Source: Sperchopsis tessellata
Taxonomy: Eukaryota; Arthropoda; Insecta; Coleoptera; Hydrophilidae
NCBI GenBank assembly: GCA_033557685.1
Contig: JAWQRN010000295.1
Coordinates: 1-32,012 of the forward strand
Length of the DNA stretch: 32,012 bases
Direction of reading: 5' to 3'
Below are positions 9,280 through 19,901 of this stretch, in pieces. The first letter of the stretch is position 1, and the number at the start of each line of letters is the position of its first letter. The notes below the pieces were generated by a model. It was not told where the DNA came from and did no database searches. It saw only the letters and a program-made list of their open reading frames with translations. Made by a program: the position numbers and the translations under genes.

Positions 9280-9845
9280 CTTAGATAATGAGTCTTTACG
9301 ATGAAGTTACATTAATGAATATTTAATATATCGGAAAGTTCTTAGGTAAATCCTTCCTTTTAGATATGAATACTTAATGATTCTTGAAATTTCAGGAAGC
9401 TATTAATCGATACAGAGGAATGGATAACTTATGCTGTCACATGTTTTATTTTATACCAAAAATCAATAATTTAGTTAATTTAATTAATCAATTTATATCA
9501 TGAATTTAAAATAAAATGTGTAACTCATTCTTTTAGATAGGTTATCAAATATAAGTTAATAATGGAAATATTTGGACATTTCCTTATCGCATATAACGAA
9601 TAATGAGTTTGTAGGAATTTTTTTTTGTCTATACATCGGAAGTTGATAATTATTGTTTCCTCAAATAAAAAAGATGTTTAGACGTTCACGTTTTCGGATC
9701 ACTGAATATGACTTTGGTCATATGCAAGATGTGTATATGCAAGTTTTAGAAGCTTAATACACCGACAGAGCTAAATTAATGCCCACAACCTATTGTGGAT
9801 CACTAAAAATAAAAGGAATGCATTGTAATTCTATAGCTTTTCAAA
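9280..9845. other. Upstream region of CSP1, no recognised feature
   Basis: AT-rich sequence with no coding signal or repeat that I recognise. It is the likely place for CSP1 regulatory sites, but none can be named. Confidence 0.5.
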
Positions 9846-9849
9846 TATG

Positions 9850-10300
9850 GCCATGATGTCCTCCAAATTCTATGATCTTCGTATATCTTATGATTCTAGG
9901 TCTCCAATAATGCAGCAGAAGATACGCCTATTTGTTTTTTTGGGTCTGATCTAGCCACGCAGCCTACCCAGCTCCATTTCAGACTCGCAATTTGAGACAT
10001 TACATCGGTCAATCTGGATCTTCTTCTGTTATCATCGCACGTTATTTTGTCTCTCTAGCTTATATTTAGCAACGCCCGATTCATCACTAGCTGTGAAAGT
10101 CGAGGGCGTGTTTCACTCCGTTAAGTTAGACAGCATATCTCCATACCGTATGTCGTTATTGATAGGACGCACTTGTTGTAGACATTTTTGTTTATTGTTC
10201 AGGATGTTTCTTAGTTTCCCGAACTCTGCCCAACTAAGGTGAACTCGACGAGATATCTCCGCGGTTAGGTATCCCTTTCCTTTTATTTGGTGGCCAATGT
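9850..10300 (-). pseudogene. RTE-clade LINE, reverse-transcriptase C-terminal part
   Basis: On the minus strand, LTAEISRRVHLSWAEFGKLR then NILNNKQKCLQQV (about 10270-10160) matches the thumb region of RTE-type reverse transcriptases (LSRRIRLSWAAFGKLR). It continues through a diverged stretch to a WELGRLRG-like block, equivalent to the WAGHVAR region, near 9970-9950. Stops and indels interrupt it. The same portion of the same LINE family is found at 16780-17180, about 75-80% alike by eye. The 83-codon open frame at 10113-10364 covers part of it and is not a host gene. Confidence 0.7.
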
Positions 10301-11100
10301 GTACATCTTTCGGTGGTGTAATTTTTGCGACGTTGTATGAAAATGAACTCTCAAAAAGTAGCAATCTGTGGAATGGTACAGTGAGAGTAATCCTCTGTTC
10401 TGTGATGGGCTCTCTACGTGTTGACCTATACTTCTCTTCATTCCTTCACTATTTCCCACTTTTTCTAATTGTTAAACTACATATTTTCATTCGATAACCA
10501 ATAACATATCCAAAATTATTTATTATAAATTTTATTATAAATATTGACACTTTTTGAGAATATGTTCTAATAAGCCTATAATTTACAATTACTGCTTAGA
10601 AGAACTACAACTACAACAGAAGACTAGTATGATATGTTAATTTACAGGGCTGAACTAATGTGATACAAATTAGCTATACCCTATTCTTTACTTTTAAACT
10701 TTATGGAGGACTGAATTTAATATCGCCATTTATTAAAATATTAACGGTAATATTGGCATACACAAAGATTGGAAGTTTTCCTAGTTGACAAATATGAACC
10801 CATATTATGAAATCAAAATTAAATATAGGAAAAAAAGTCTAGCGTATTTAAAACTGATTTATGATAATAGATTTAGAAAAACATATTGTGTAATATAGTT
10901 ACTTAATTATGTAATGGATGATTATTATGTGTATATCACCTGCTCTTGTTGATTTAGAGATATAATATGAAGAGGGCTTAAGGATTTTGATGTTTATATA
11001 TTATGAAAGTGAAGTATTCAACATTGAAATATGCCATAATTCCCGATCTTGCTTCTTCTAAAATTTAAAGTTTATTCTTAACAAATAAAACTGCTTCAAA
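10300..11100. other. Intergenic stretch, no recognised feature
   Basis: AT-rich sequence without domain, promoter or repeat structure that I can recognise. It has no counterpart next to the second duplicate, where LINE sequence abuts the homologous block. Confidence 0.5.
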
Positions 11101-11104
11101 ATAT

Positions 11105-11288
11105 CTTCAGGTTTTCCGGGAGATGATCTAGTACACAAGAGCTACATGTCAGTATATACTTAGCACTTTTTAAAGCTACATGATAGTCTACATTTTTAAG
11201 AACCAATGTCTCGAAAATATCCCCTGCAATGGTGGACAAAACGTCGGTAAAAGAAAAAGCACACGGTTGTTTCCCGGAAAACCTAAAG
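11105..11288. repeat. Short inverted repeat, 17-base arms
   Basis: CTTCAGGTTTTCCGGGA at 11105-11121 pairs with TCCCGGAAAACCTAAAG at 11272-11288 (one mismatch). About 150 bases lie between the arms. A 67-codon minus-strand frame spans the loop, but no family is recognised. It may be the scar of a small inverted-repeat element. The left arm lies outside the duplicated block and the right arm inside it. Confidence 0.45.
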
Positions 11289-12550
11289 AAATCTACCATG
11301 GCTGTGGAAGTCTGCGTACAGCTTCAGAATAGTTGTATTTGTTTTATTTGTGATATGGAAAGTAAAGTTAGAAACTTATATCCTTATTATAATATATTGT
11401 ATTATATTATTATAACTATTAGTTATCGCTCAACCCTTCGTATTGTATAATAATGTATAGTACAGAACTGACGTTCAGAATACATTTAAGCAAACCTAAA
11501 CGCGCTAAGAAATATTCATAAAAATTTCTTAATATGTATAGTAGAAAATAATATTCATATTAACCTGGAAACATGCTATTTTTTATATCAAAAAAGAAGT
11601 CTACTCCAACATTTTTGTTTGTTTTAAAACATAAGAAATTGATTTTACTCCATTTTAAAACATAATTTGCTATTACTCTGTATTAAACCAAATAATTCAG
11701 TAGAAGGAGGTACTGTTGCAAGAGAGATAATGTAATTGTAAGTTTTATAGCATAAAGTTTAGAGCCAATAATTTGAAGGTATAATTATACAGTGTGAAGA
11801 AATTATTTGGTGGACGTAAATAATTACATGGGAGATTTGGCATTTGCGATTATCAACTCATTTATCCATACGCACACTTTTCCAACCATGTTTACATAGT
11901 TAAGTTAATTTGGAAATTGAAATACAAATATATTAAAAATTTTACTTTCAATTGTAATTCATCGTTTAATACATTGTCGATGATTAGCTTTAATCGTGAA
12001 CACTGCTCGAACAATGCGAAATTACAACAACAGTTGATTGTAGCTGAAAGAGCGTTAGCAAAAATGATGAAAAACTATGTATGGCATATTGCTCTCATCC
12101 AATATTACAACTTTAATTTCTATTAAAAGTTTTGCTATTTTGGATAGTTCTCGCAGTGTAAAGCTAAATATATGCGATTTATAAATTAACTATTTAAATA
12201 TAATTTCTACCAAATTAGTCAACGTAGAGCAACAACATTAAATAAGTGTTATATTAGATATCTAAATTTAAAAAGAATCGTTTAATTTTCATTTATTTTC
12301 TTAATAATATCTATACATTTCTTAAATACAGAAATATCATAAAAGAGGCACATTTTATCATAATTTTAAAGATGAGCAAGTCAATAACTACCAGTATATT
12401 CTCTGAATAATTAAAATCTCATTGTCACTAATACCCAAGCAGTTAATGATTAGAGGTTCCCAAATATCATTGATAACAGAGTAATTAAACTGTCATAATA
12501 TATGTCTGGTACCATTTAGATAAAAATTACTAAATTATTTGTTAGAATAT

Positions 12551-12595
12551 GTATAAATAGCGTACACCCGAATTTAGTTATTATTACATACAGTG
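12551..12595 (+). promoter_or_regulatory. CSP2 core promoter: TATA box and initiator
   Basis: GTATAAATAG at 12551-12560 is followed about 30 bases later by ATACAGTGC (12588-12595), an arthropod-type initiator. Transcription should begin near 12591, giving a 5' leader of about 48 bases to the ATG at 12639. The arrangement is conserved at CSP3. Confidence 0.7.
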
Positions 12596-12638
12596 CTTCA
12601 ACCAAAGAAAGAGTCTTATATAAATTGTAATTTCCAAA

Positions 12639-13007
12639 ATGAAGAACATTTCGCGCCTTATTGTGTTGACAGTTTTAATAAGTTTTGTTTTTGGAGACGA
12701 ATTTTACACAACTAAATATGACAGTATAGATATTGATGCCATCCTTGCCAATCCTAGGCTAGTAAGTCATTATGTGAAATGCCTCGTGGGAACTGGTATC
12801 TGTAATGAGGAAGGGAAAGTCCTTAAGACTGTGGTTCCAGATGCTCTCATCACCAACTGCAAAAAGTGCAGTGAAATTCAACGAGTCTCTGTCAACAAAG
12901 TGATCCGTTTCCTTGTCCATGATCGTCCAGAAGATTGGAACGCCCTCCTAGCCAAATATGATGCAAATGGTAAACATAGGGAACAATACAAACATTTTTT
13001 GATTTAA
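12639..13007 (+). CDS. Chemosensory protein (OS-D family), copy 2
   Basis: Encodes a complete 122-residue secreted chemosensory protein. The signal peptide is residues 1-19, ending SFVFG, and the mature protein starts DEFYTTKYDSIDIDA. The family cysteines are C48, C55, C74 and C77 with spacing 6-18-2. Downstream features are the VIRFL helix near 88-92, a conserved W100, and KYDANGKHREQYKHFL at the C-terminus. By family knowledge the fold is a six-helix bundle binding small hydrophobic compounds. The ligand and expressing tissue cannot be read from sequence. The gene is intronless, with TATA box and initiator 45-90 bases upstream and AATAAA 23 bases after the stop. It is nearly identical to copy 3 (differences at residues 4, 20, 64 and 113) and points away from copy 1. 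Confidence 0.96.
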   Translation: MKNISRLIVLTVLISFVFGDEFYTTKYDSIDIDAILANPRLVSHYVKCLVGTGICNEEGKVLKTVVPDALITNCKKCSEIQRVSVNKVIRFLVHDRPEDWNALLAKYDANGKHREQYKHFLI

Positions 13008-13029
13008 ATGTTTTATTACAATCTATTGA

Positions 13030-13035
13030 AATAAA
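13030..13035 (+). terminator. Polyadenylation signal of CSP2
   Basis: AATAAA 23 bases after the stop codon, conserved at the same distance behind CSP3. Confidence 0.75.
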
Positions 13036-13789
13036 CGGTTATATTGCATTATAATTGCATAATAATCGATTTGAATTATCATTATTAATAGCAATGCTAA
13101 TAAGTTATCCCATGTAATCACGGATCTATTATTAAATAATCGTAGTGAGAAATTTAATGTTTTTATTTATAATATAGTTGTTTATAAATATGTTGCAAAT
13201 ACAAAGTTAAGCAAATAATCGAATAGTATGATTCTATTTAAAAAGTACTAGATTCAAAAAGTTGAGGTTAATATGTAATATTACCTAAACAAGATAAACT
13301 TCAAACATAACAGTAATGTAGATAATAGTAATACCTAATACATGTAAATTTGTTTATTTGATATATCTAGTTAGAACGGGTCTAAGAACACATTACAATT
13401 CGATTTTAATACAAATAGTTTAAATATCAAGATTTCAAAATGGAGACACCTACATAAAATATCGATGGCCATGAAGTCTCATTCATATTTAATATACTGC
13501 TTGTATGCTGTACGGCACTGTGGGGGAATATAGGACACTTAAGGGAGAAGGGCTAGGAAAACTGCCTAGGAAGTATTGCTAGACTGCAACATTTTTTTAT
13601 ATTGGTACACAAAAGTGACAATAAGGCAAGTAATTAAAATTTCATAATTTTATTTAAGAACATCATAAAATACCATTTTACCTCAACTTGCAGATAATAA
13701 GGGAGAAAGGATATATTTGTGATTCTTAATAATCAGAATCAGAACAGAATCTTTCTTCTAAAATAGTTTACGCTTTAATGGTGTGTTCA

Positions 13790-14060
13790 AAGTTCGTTTT
13801 GTTTGAGACTCAACAAGTGCTCTATTATAAGGCGAACATGTTAATACAGCAGACGTTACTTTAAAGCCTTAATGCTTCTTCCAAACAAGAGGTGTCGTGG
13901 GAAGAAGGCTCCTATTATGTCAGAATATTTGCTGTAACTGTGCACATCTCTCATTGGAGTAACATTTCCCTGTACATTGCTCCATGCTGATGATTGCTGA
14001 CAACTGGTCGTAGCACTAGGTTGCACATCACTTGTTGCCGACGATGTTATAGACTGACAC
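13790..14060 (-). pseudogene. Pogo-like transposase C-terminus, truncated duplicate
   Basis: This minus-strand segment is homologous to the C-terminal coding part of the pogo-like pseudogene at 20724-20978 (shared block near TTTGAGACTCAACAAGTGCT, 13801). It has extra indels and no long open frame. The upstream remainder of the transposase present in copy B is absent, so the duplication boundary cuts the transposon here. Confidence 0.65.
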
Positions 14061-14169
14061 TTGTAACTATTGACAAATCTCGTAACCCTAGAGTTTTAAA
14101 AATATATAATGAATCATGTGCCCGTTTTGTATTATAACACTTAAAAGTCATAGTTCACCTCAGAGATTT

Positions 14170-14695
14170 TCTAAAACTAGGTTTTGAAAAAGTTTTACCT
14201 GCAGGAAGATGTGAAATGTCTGTTGATTTTAAACAACGCTCCTGCTCATCCATCAGAAAATATTTTATGTTTAGAAGATAGCAAATTTATATGTACGCTT
14301 TTTTTAAAATACAATATCCCTTATCCAGGCCATGAACTAGGATAATTGTCGCAACAAATCGAATATACTAATAAACATTTAAGAGGAATTAGAAGTATTA
14401 TAAGAGGATGCAGATAATGACACAACAGTTTATAATCTGCAATTTTTAATTTTGCTACAACGTGGAAAGAAGTAAAAGTGCAAATATTGGAAAATTGTTG
14501 GAAGAATTTGCTTGACGACGAAGATACATTCTTGGATTTAGACTGGCTAAAGGTTAGAAGTAGATGAAGGTGGCCCTGGGGATCACATAATGGCTGAAAA
14601 TGAAATAGCAGATGAGGTTATGACTTTAGAAGATGAGGATGAGAGTATAAATTATGAGGAAGAAGAAACAAGACATCTAAAACAAATTTATTAGT
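14170..14695 (+). pseudogene. Jerky/Tigger-like transposase, C-terminal half, degenerate
   Basis: Plus-strand fragments read VLLILNNAPAHPSENIL near 14215-14265, the second catalytic block (usually LLLDNAPAHP) of CENP-B/jerky/Tigger DDE transposases. The aspartate of the DNAPAH motif is asparagine here. Further on, TTWKEVKVQILENCWKNLL (about 14455-14508) matches the family's conserved W-x-x-V-x-x-x-x-L-x-x-C-WKKL segment. A strongly acidic tail (EDEDESINYEEEE, about 14620-14670) follows. Frameshifts and stops are present. It starts just after the breakpoint of duplication copy A and runs opposite to the pogo remnant there, so it is a separate insertion. Confidence 0.7.
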
Positions 14696-14699
14696 GATA

Positions 14700-15130
14700 A
14701 TATCGCATCTTGACGATCTACTTACATTTATTGACAATTCTTCAGATATCAAAATTCAGGTCTATTACAACCATTTTTATAATTTTAGGGAGTTAATTAT
14801 TAATAACAGCAGACTTCAAAAGTGCAAACAAAATTTGTTAGTTTTTTTTTAAAAGTAGGATTATCTAAATCAAGAGCATCGACATCGAAAATTAACGTCA
14901 TGCCACAAAGGTAGTGTTATTAATTTTTGTTTTCTTTTAAGAATATTGTTTATTTGTTTAAATAAAATTAAAGCGTACGTCAGTAAAATGTTTATTTATT
15001 TCGATTTTGATCGTACATTTGTTTATTATAGTCGAAAAACTACCGCGAGTATATAATCTATAATATAATAATAAAATGAATGATGAATCATACTTAATTC
15101 TATTTACAAACATAACTACAGAAGTAAAAA
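14700..15130. other. Intergenic stretch, no recognised feature
   Basis: AT-rich sequence between the jerky-like remnant and the foldback element. No open frame or repeat worth calling. Confidence 0.5.
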
Positions 15131-15139
15131 CAGTAAAAC

Positions 15140-15560
15140 TAACTAATTTGTCTAGAATGGCTTGGCATCGAAATACCGGCAGGAGACAACCGCGTGTTTC
15201 TTTACATATACGTACGTTGCAGTATGAATATTTTTAGTTATTAGAAACAACAACCTATGATGCAGAAAAATATGTCGGAAGTGAAACTATTTGCCAGATG
15301 AATTTCTGAGTTCCACTCATCTCAACCAGACCTATACTCTAAGTATATATACAAAACAACGCTTATGGTGCAGTACGTGATCGGAGTGCATGCGTGGAAC
15401 TCAGTGTCACTGAATACGAGTGGAACTAAAAAATGCATCTGGCACATAGTACGTACGTATATGTAAACAAACACGCGGTTATCTCCTGACGGGATCTCGA
15501 CGCCAAACCATTTTTTATAACCTGACACTGCTGAAGCATAATAATATTAACTAATTTGTC
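15140..15560. mobile_element. Palindromic foldback element (MITE) with 13-bp direct repeats
   Basis: The arm at 15155-15220 pairs with 15449-15515 at about 85% by eye. Shared pieces are GGTTTGGCGTCGA/GGCTTGGCATCGA, CAGGAGA-AACCGCGTGTTT and ACATATACGTACGT. Inner blocks GCCAGATG and GAGTTCCACTC (about 15292-15318) recur inverted near 15405-15445, so most of the element is palindromic, with extra sequence in the left half. TAACTAATTTGTC occurs directly repeated at 15140-15152 and 15548-15560, as expected for a target-site duplication. About 30 bases on the right lie outside the palindrome but inside the direct repeats. There is no coding capacity. The frame at 15322-15528 is a by-product of the palindrome. 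Confidence 0.7.
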
Positions 15561-15569
15561 CATTTTTTA

Positions 15570-16685
15570 ACATATACGCATTCGGAAAACTTATTTTATT
15601 ATATAACGAACTCTTTTTTTTACTATATTTTCCTTTCATATACATGAAATTATTACATCCATTTATATCCTAAGATAAGTGATAACATTATTCATTTTAC
15701 TCAGAAGATTTTCTCGCCTGTTTACACGAGACAAAATCAGCGCCGCTATATTTAGCTACAATTAATGGAATAATACGGAACACTTACCGTGCATATTCGT
15801 TATTTATAGGAAATTATTATAGACCTTCCCTGAAACTTCCCCTCAGCCATTGTATATGGTCGGGTGTCCATAAACGCTGTATAATACTAAGCTAGACATA
15901 TGAAGGCCGAATTTAAAAATAAACTTAGTGACTTACTATCAGATAATGTTGATAGATCATTATTAGTAAACGATGACTTGTAGTAATAATAAACAAGTGA
16001 ATATATACTCTTTAATTAGGTAAATCATCAATCAGTAGTTAAATGTGGTGAAATAAAGTTAGTTCATGGAAATTCAGTACAAGATAGTCTGGTGCCGTGG
16101 ATATAGAATAAAACCAAAGCTCAAATATAGCATATAGCTATAGAGAGAGAATCCTGTATAGCTTTTTTCGTCGATTCACAAACAAAAAATATCCTGCTGA
16201 ACATGAAAATATTGCCCATCAGATTAACACTAAACAGAATCTTGAAGAGCACTCTCATATTATAAACCGAAAGTATGATGTATGAAGCGAGGATAATAGG
16301 AGAAGAACGAGTGGAAGATTTACTAATGGAGTAGAACGTAGAAGTAGTAGCAAATGCGTTGTGGCTAAAATTAAGTTCCCGCAAAAGATTGTACACTCAA
16401 AATCAATTCAGAGGACGAATTCATCAAATTTTAAGGATTTCATCTAAAAAAATAAACTAAAGATAGTGTCTGTTGTATTAATGTAGTCTAAATTTTAAAA
16501 CGTAGTACATATTTATCATCTTTTGAATTACTCTGCCAAAAACCCAGTAAATTAATATACACAGCTGTTGATGGGATGTTTTCAACTATAACAATTATAA
16601 AAATCAATTTATTGACTTAAAAAATATAAAAAATACTTAAATTCAACAATTGAAAAAGTCAAATCAAAAGTTGCCACACATTACA
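15570..16685. other. Intergenic stretch, no recognised feature
   Basis: A slightly GC-richer patch lies at 15715-15900. A 91-codon minus-strand frame lies at 16121-16396, rich in Ser, Ile and Phe, without domain or promoter. Nothing is identifiable. Confidence 0.5.
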
Positions 16686-16689
16686 CATT

Positions 16690-18195
16690 AAATACAATTA
16701 CGCCTGCACATGTCTACTGTTAAACATAGGCTTTGGTTACTTTTTCCATTCCTCTTTGCCCTGCGCCGTTTGATACCACAGCTTTTCAGATACGACCTCA
16801 ATTCCATCCAACTTCTGCGATCTTCTTATATCTTGTGATTCTGGGTCTCCATAATGCAGCAGTAGATACATCAATTTTTTTAGGGTCAAATCTATCCACG
16901 CATCCTACCCAGCTTCAGTTCAGACTCGTAATTTTAAACATCGGTTACTTTGAATCTTCTTCTGATTTCATCGTTCGCTATTTTGTCTCTATAGCTTATA
17001 TATAAAACCGCCCGCTTCGCCACTAGGTAAGAAAGTTGTAGGCGTGTTTCACTAGGCAGTATGTCTCCATACCGTATGTCTTTATTGGTAGGACACACTT
17101 GCTGTATATTTTCCTGTTTATTGTTCAGGATGTGTCTTGGTTCACAAACGCTGCCCAACTAAGCTGAAATCGGCTAGATATCTCCGTTATTAGGTATTCC
17201 TATCCAAGTTTTATTTGTTGCCCTCCTGATTTTGATATCTGGTTTAGTTATTTTACCATGGTTGTAAGTTTTTAGATGTTCGAACTCATTAAGAAGCTTA
17301 GTTGTTTCAGATATTTTCCATCCTCGATTATACCTTTTTCAAACCTATTTAGCTTTTTGGATACATCATCTAGGGTCAGTGTAAATAATTTTGATGAAAT
17401 TGTTTCTCACTGTCTAATACCTTTTTTATTTAATTTCTTCTGAAACTATCGTTGTTTATATGGAACATAACGTCGTTGTATGTCCGTCGCAGAAGTCAGG
17501 AGTTTCGTAAGCCAATTCAAGAATAGTTCAAAGTTTCAAAGATTGCGATTAACTCGATTGAGTTGAATGCCTTCTCGAAATCAGTGCCAGGTGTAGTGGA
17601 CTCTGTGGACCCTTTAGTTAGGCTTTTGATGATTTGTTATTGAAAACCCTTACGAAATCTTGCTTGTTCTTCCAGTTGATAAAAATCAAGTTTTGTGGTT
17701 AACCAGTGCGTTATAATATTTGTGAGCAGCTTGTATATATTCGATAATAAGCTTATGGATCGATAATGTGATATTACCGTATTGTCGCCTTTTATGTGTA
17801 ATAAGATAACATATACATTGTTAATCTAGATTGGATCTTTACTTCTTCTAAGCATTTATTGAACATCTTCCTTAACGATTCTAACGGATCCAGCATTGCC
17901 CAGTTTTAATATTTCTTTGCTTATACCATCTTTCTCAGGATCTTTTATATATATTTTTTTGTGGTTCTACAGCTTTTATAATTCATCGATTTCTGACATT
18001 TTGTCCAAGTTTTCGTTTGGGATGCTTTTTCAATTGGATCTACTTAATTGGGATTGTTGAAAATATTTGAGAAATGTAGTTTTTCGTAAAAAGTTCTTAT
18101 CTCGTTTATTATTTCACTTTTGATTGATATTATTTCGTTTTTAGTTTTTCCATTTGTGAGTTTAGACCTTAAGACTTTCATGTTCGTATTGTGTT
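16690..18195 (-). pseudogene. RTE-clade LINE, reverse transcriptase to 3' end
   Basis: Minus-strand fragments follow the order of an RTE-type protein. First come MKVLRSKLTNGKTKNEI and EIINEIRTFYEKL (about 18180-18090), the linker before the reverse transcriptase. Next are YYRIYTSCSQIL (near 17740), PLHLALI where intact copies read PLHLALIDFEKAFDS (about 17605), a degraded GVRQGDT block (about 17430), and a KLLNEFEHLKTYN segment (about 17290). RDKIANDEIRRRFKVTDV (about 16990-16935) is part of the C-terminal region. Close to 16690-16730 the sequence resembles the common RTE 3' end with GCCTATGT-x-x-AACAGTAGAC. Many stops and frameshifts occur, and the YADD palm motif is not recognisable. Its upstream end abuts duplication copy B. 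Confidence 0.75.
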
Positions 18196-19417
18196 GCAAA
18201 AGAAAAAGCCAACTCACGGCTATTTCCCATAAAACCTAAAGAAATTTACTAAGGCCGTGGAAGTCTACGTACAACTTCAGAATAGTTGTTTTTCTTTCAT
18301 TTGTGATATAGAAAGCAAAGTCAGAATCTAATATCCATTTTTGAATGGCGAGCATTGAACTAGTTATCGCTCAACCCTTTGTATGTTCGTATGTATATGA
18401 CAATGTGTAGTACAGAACTGATGTTCAGAATTCATTTAAACAAACCTCAACATGAAAAGAAATATTCACAAAGATTTCTATTACTGTATAGTACAATATA
18501 ATATTCATATTAACCTGGTGTTTTTTTTTTCGAGAAAGATGCCTGCATCAATTTTTTTGTTTGTCGTAGTACATATGAAATTGATTTTACTCCATTTAAA
18601 AATATAGTTTGCCATTATTCTGTATCAAACCAAATAATTCAGTAGAAGAAGATACTTTTGAAAGAGATATAATGTACTTTTTTAAATTTTTATACCGTAA
18701 GGTTTAGAGCCAATACTTTGAAGACATACACAAACTTTCCCAATCATGTTTTTTATTAAATTTATTTTGTTAATACTAATTTACTACTATATTAAAAAAA
18801 ATAATTTCATTTATAATTGATCGTTTATAACATGGTAGATTTTTAGCTTTAATAGCGTACGCTGCGCAAACTATGCGAAATTACGATAACAGTTGCGCTT
18901 TCTGATTATTGCTGAAAGAACGTTTGCAAAAATGATGAAGACTATGTATGAAGTATATCATTCATCCAATATTACAGCTTTAATATCTATAAAAGTTTTG
19001 CAATTTTGGGTAGGTTTCTCAGAGTAGGTGATTAAAGCTAAAAATATGCGATTTATAAATTAACAATTTAAATAAAATTTCTACCAAATTACTCAACGTA
19101 GAACAACAACATTAAATAATAGTTATAATGAGAACTCTAAATATAAAAAAATATTTACTTTTCTTTTATTTATTTAATAAAATCTATAAATTTCTTAAAT
19201 ACCTAAATCTTATTGAAGAGGTACATTTCATCATAATTTTAAAGATAAATATATCAATAACTAATAATATATTCTCTGAATAATTAAGAACTCATTGTCA
19301 TTAATACCCAAGCAATTAATGAGTAGCGGTTCCCAATATTGTTGATAAAAAAGTAATTAAATTGTCATAATATATATCTGGTTCAGATATAAATTACTAA
19401 ATTGTTTGTTACAATAT

Positions 19418-19462
19418 GTATAAATAGCGTAAACACAATTTTAGCTAATATTACTACCAGTG
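19418..19462 (+). promoter_or_regulatory. CSP3 core promoter: TATA box and initiator
   Basis: GTATAAATAG at 19418-19427 and CCAGTGC at 19457-19463, the same layout as CSP2. Transcription should start near 19459. This places the in-frame GTG at 19460 at the cap site, so it is not a plausible translation start. Confidence 0.7.
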
Positions 19463-19504
19463 CTTCAGCCAAAGAAAGAGCCATTTTTAATTGTAATTTC
19501 TAAA

Positions 19505-19873
19505 ATGAAGAACACTTCGCGCCTTATTGTGTTGACAGTTTTAATAAGTTTTGTTTTTGGAAACGAATTTTACACAACTAAATATGACAGTATAGATATT
19601 GATGCCATCCTTGCCAATCCTAGGCTAGTAAGTCATTATGTAAAATGTCTCGTGGGAACTGGTATCTGTAATGAGGAAGGTAAAGTCCTGAAGAGTGTGG
19701 TTCCAGATGCTCTCATCACCAACTGCAAAAAGTGCAGTGAAATTCAACGAGTCTCTGTTAACAAAGTGATCCGTTTCCTTGTCCATGATCGTCCAGAAGA
19801 TTGGAACGCCCTCCTAGCCAAATATGATGCAAACGGTAAACGTAGGGAACAATATAAACATTTTTTGATTTAA
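19505..19873 (+). CDS. Chemosensory protein (OS-D family), copy 3
   Basis: Complete 122-residue secreted chemosensory protein, tandem paralogue of the gene at 12639. The signal peptide is residues 1-19 and the mature protein starts NEFYTTKYDSIDID. Cysteines C48, C55, C74 and C77 keep the 6-18-2 spacing. It differs from copy 2 at I4T, D20N, T64S and H113R. D20N changes the first mature residue and H113R adds a firm positive charge near the C-terminus. The start is the ATG at 19505. The in-frame GTG at 19460 would add 15 residues before the signal peptide and sits at the predicted cap site. Intronless. A ligand-binding role is inferred from the family only. Eleven base differences from copy 2 (seven silent) indicate that both copies are maintained or were recently homogenised. 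Confidence 0.96.
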   Translation: MKNTSRLIVLTVLISFVFGNEFYTTKYDSIDIDAILANPRLVSHYVKCLVGTGICNEEGKVLKSVVPDALITNCKKCSEIQRVSVNKVIRFLVHDRPEDWNALLAKYDANGKRREQYKHFLI

Positions 19874-19895
19874 ATGTTTTATTACAATCTATTAA

Positions 19896-19901
19896 AATAA
19901 A
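19896..19901 (+). terminator. Polyadenylation signal of CSP3
   Basis: AATAAA 23 bases after the stop, at the same position as in CSP2. Confidence 0.75.

Larger units (their letters stand above)
11250..14060 (+). repeat. Segmental duplication, copy A (carries CSP2)
   Basis: Aligns in direct orientation with 18198-20990. Shared blocks include the AAACCTAAAGAAAT area (11278 / 18231), GTACAGAACTGA (about 11460 / 18411), CCAAATAATTCAGTAGAAG (11689 / 18629), the whole CSP promoter and gene (12551-13007 / 19418-19873), TCACGGATCTATTATTAAAT (13119 / 19983), and the pogo C-terminal remnant (about 13790-14000 / 20735-20950). Identity by eye is highest in the gene and falls to roughly 80-88% in the flanks, with many indels. 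The right breakpoint lies inside the pogo element. Confidence 0.85.

Noticed and set aside
11096..11299. 67-codon minus-strand frame with a TCSSC motif
   Set aside because: It spans a short inverted repeat and has no recognised family. It is not supported as a gene.
11917..12126. 69-codon plus-strand frame upstream of CSP2
   Set aside because: The corresponding sequence in duplication copy B contains indels that destroy the frame, so there is no sign of selection on coding.
19460..19504. N-terminal extension of CSP3 from an in-frame GTG
   Set aside because: It precedes the signal peptide, is absent from the paralogues and sits at the predicted transcription start. The ATG at 19505 is clearly right.
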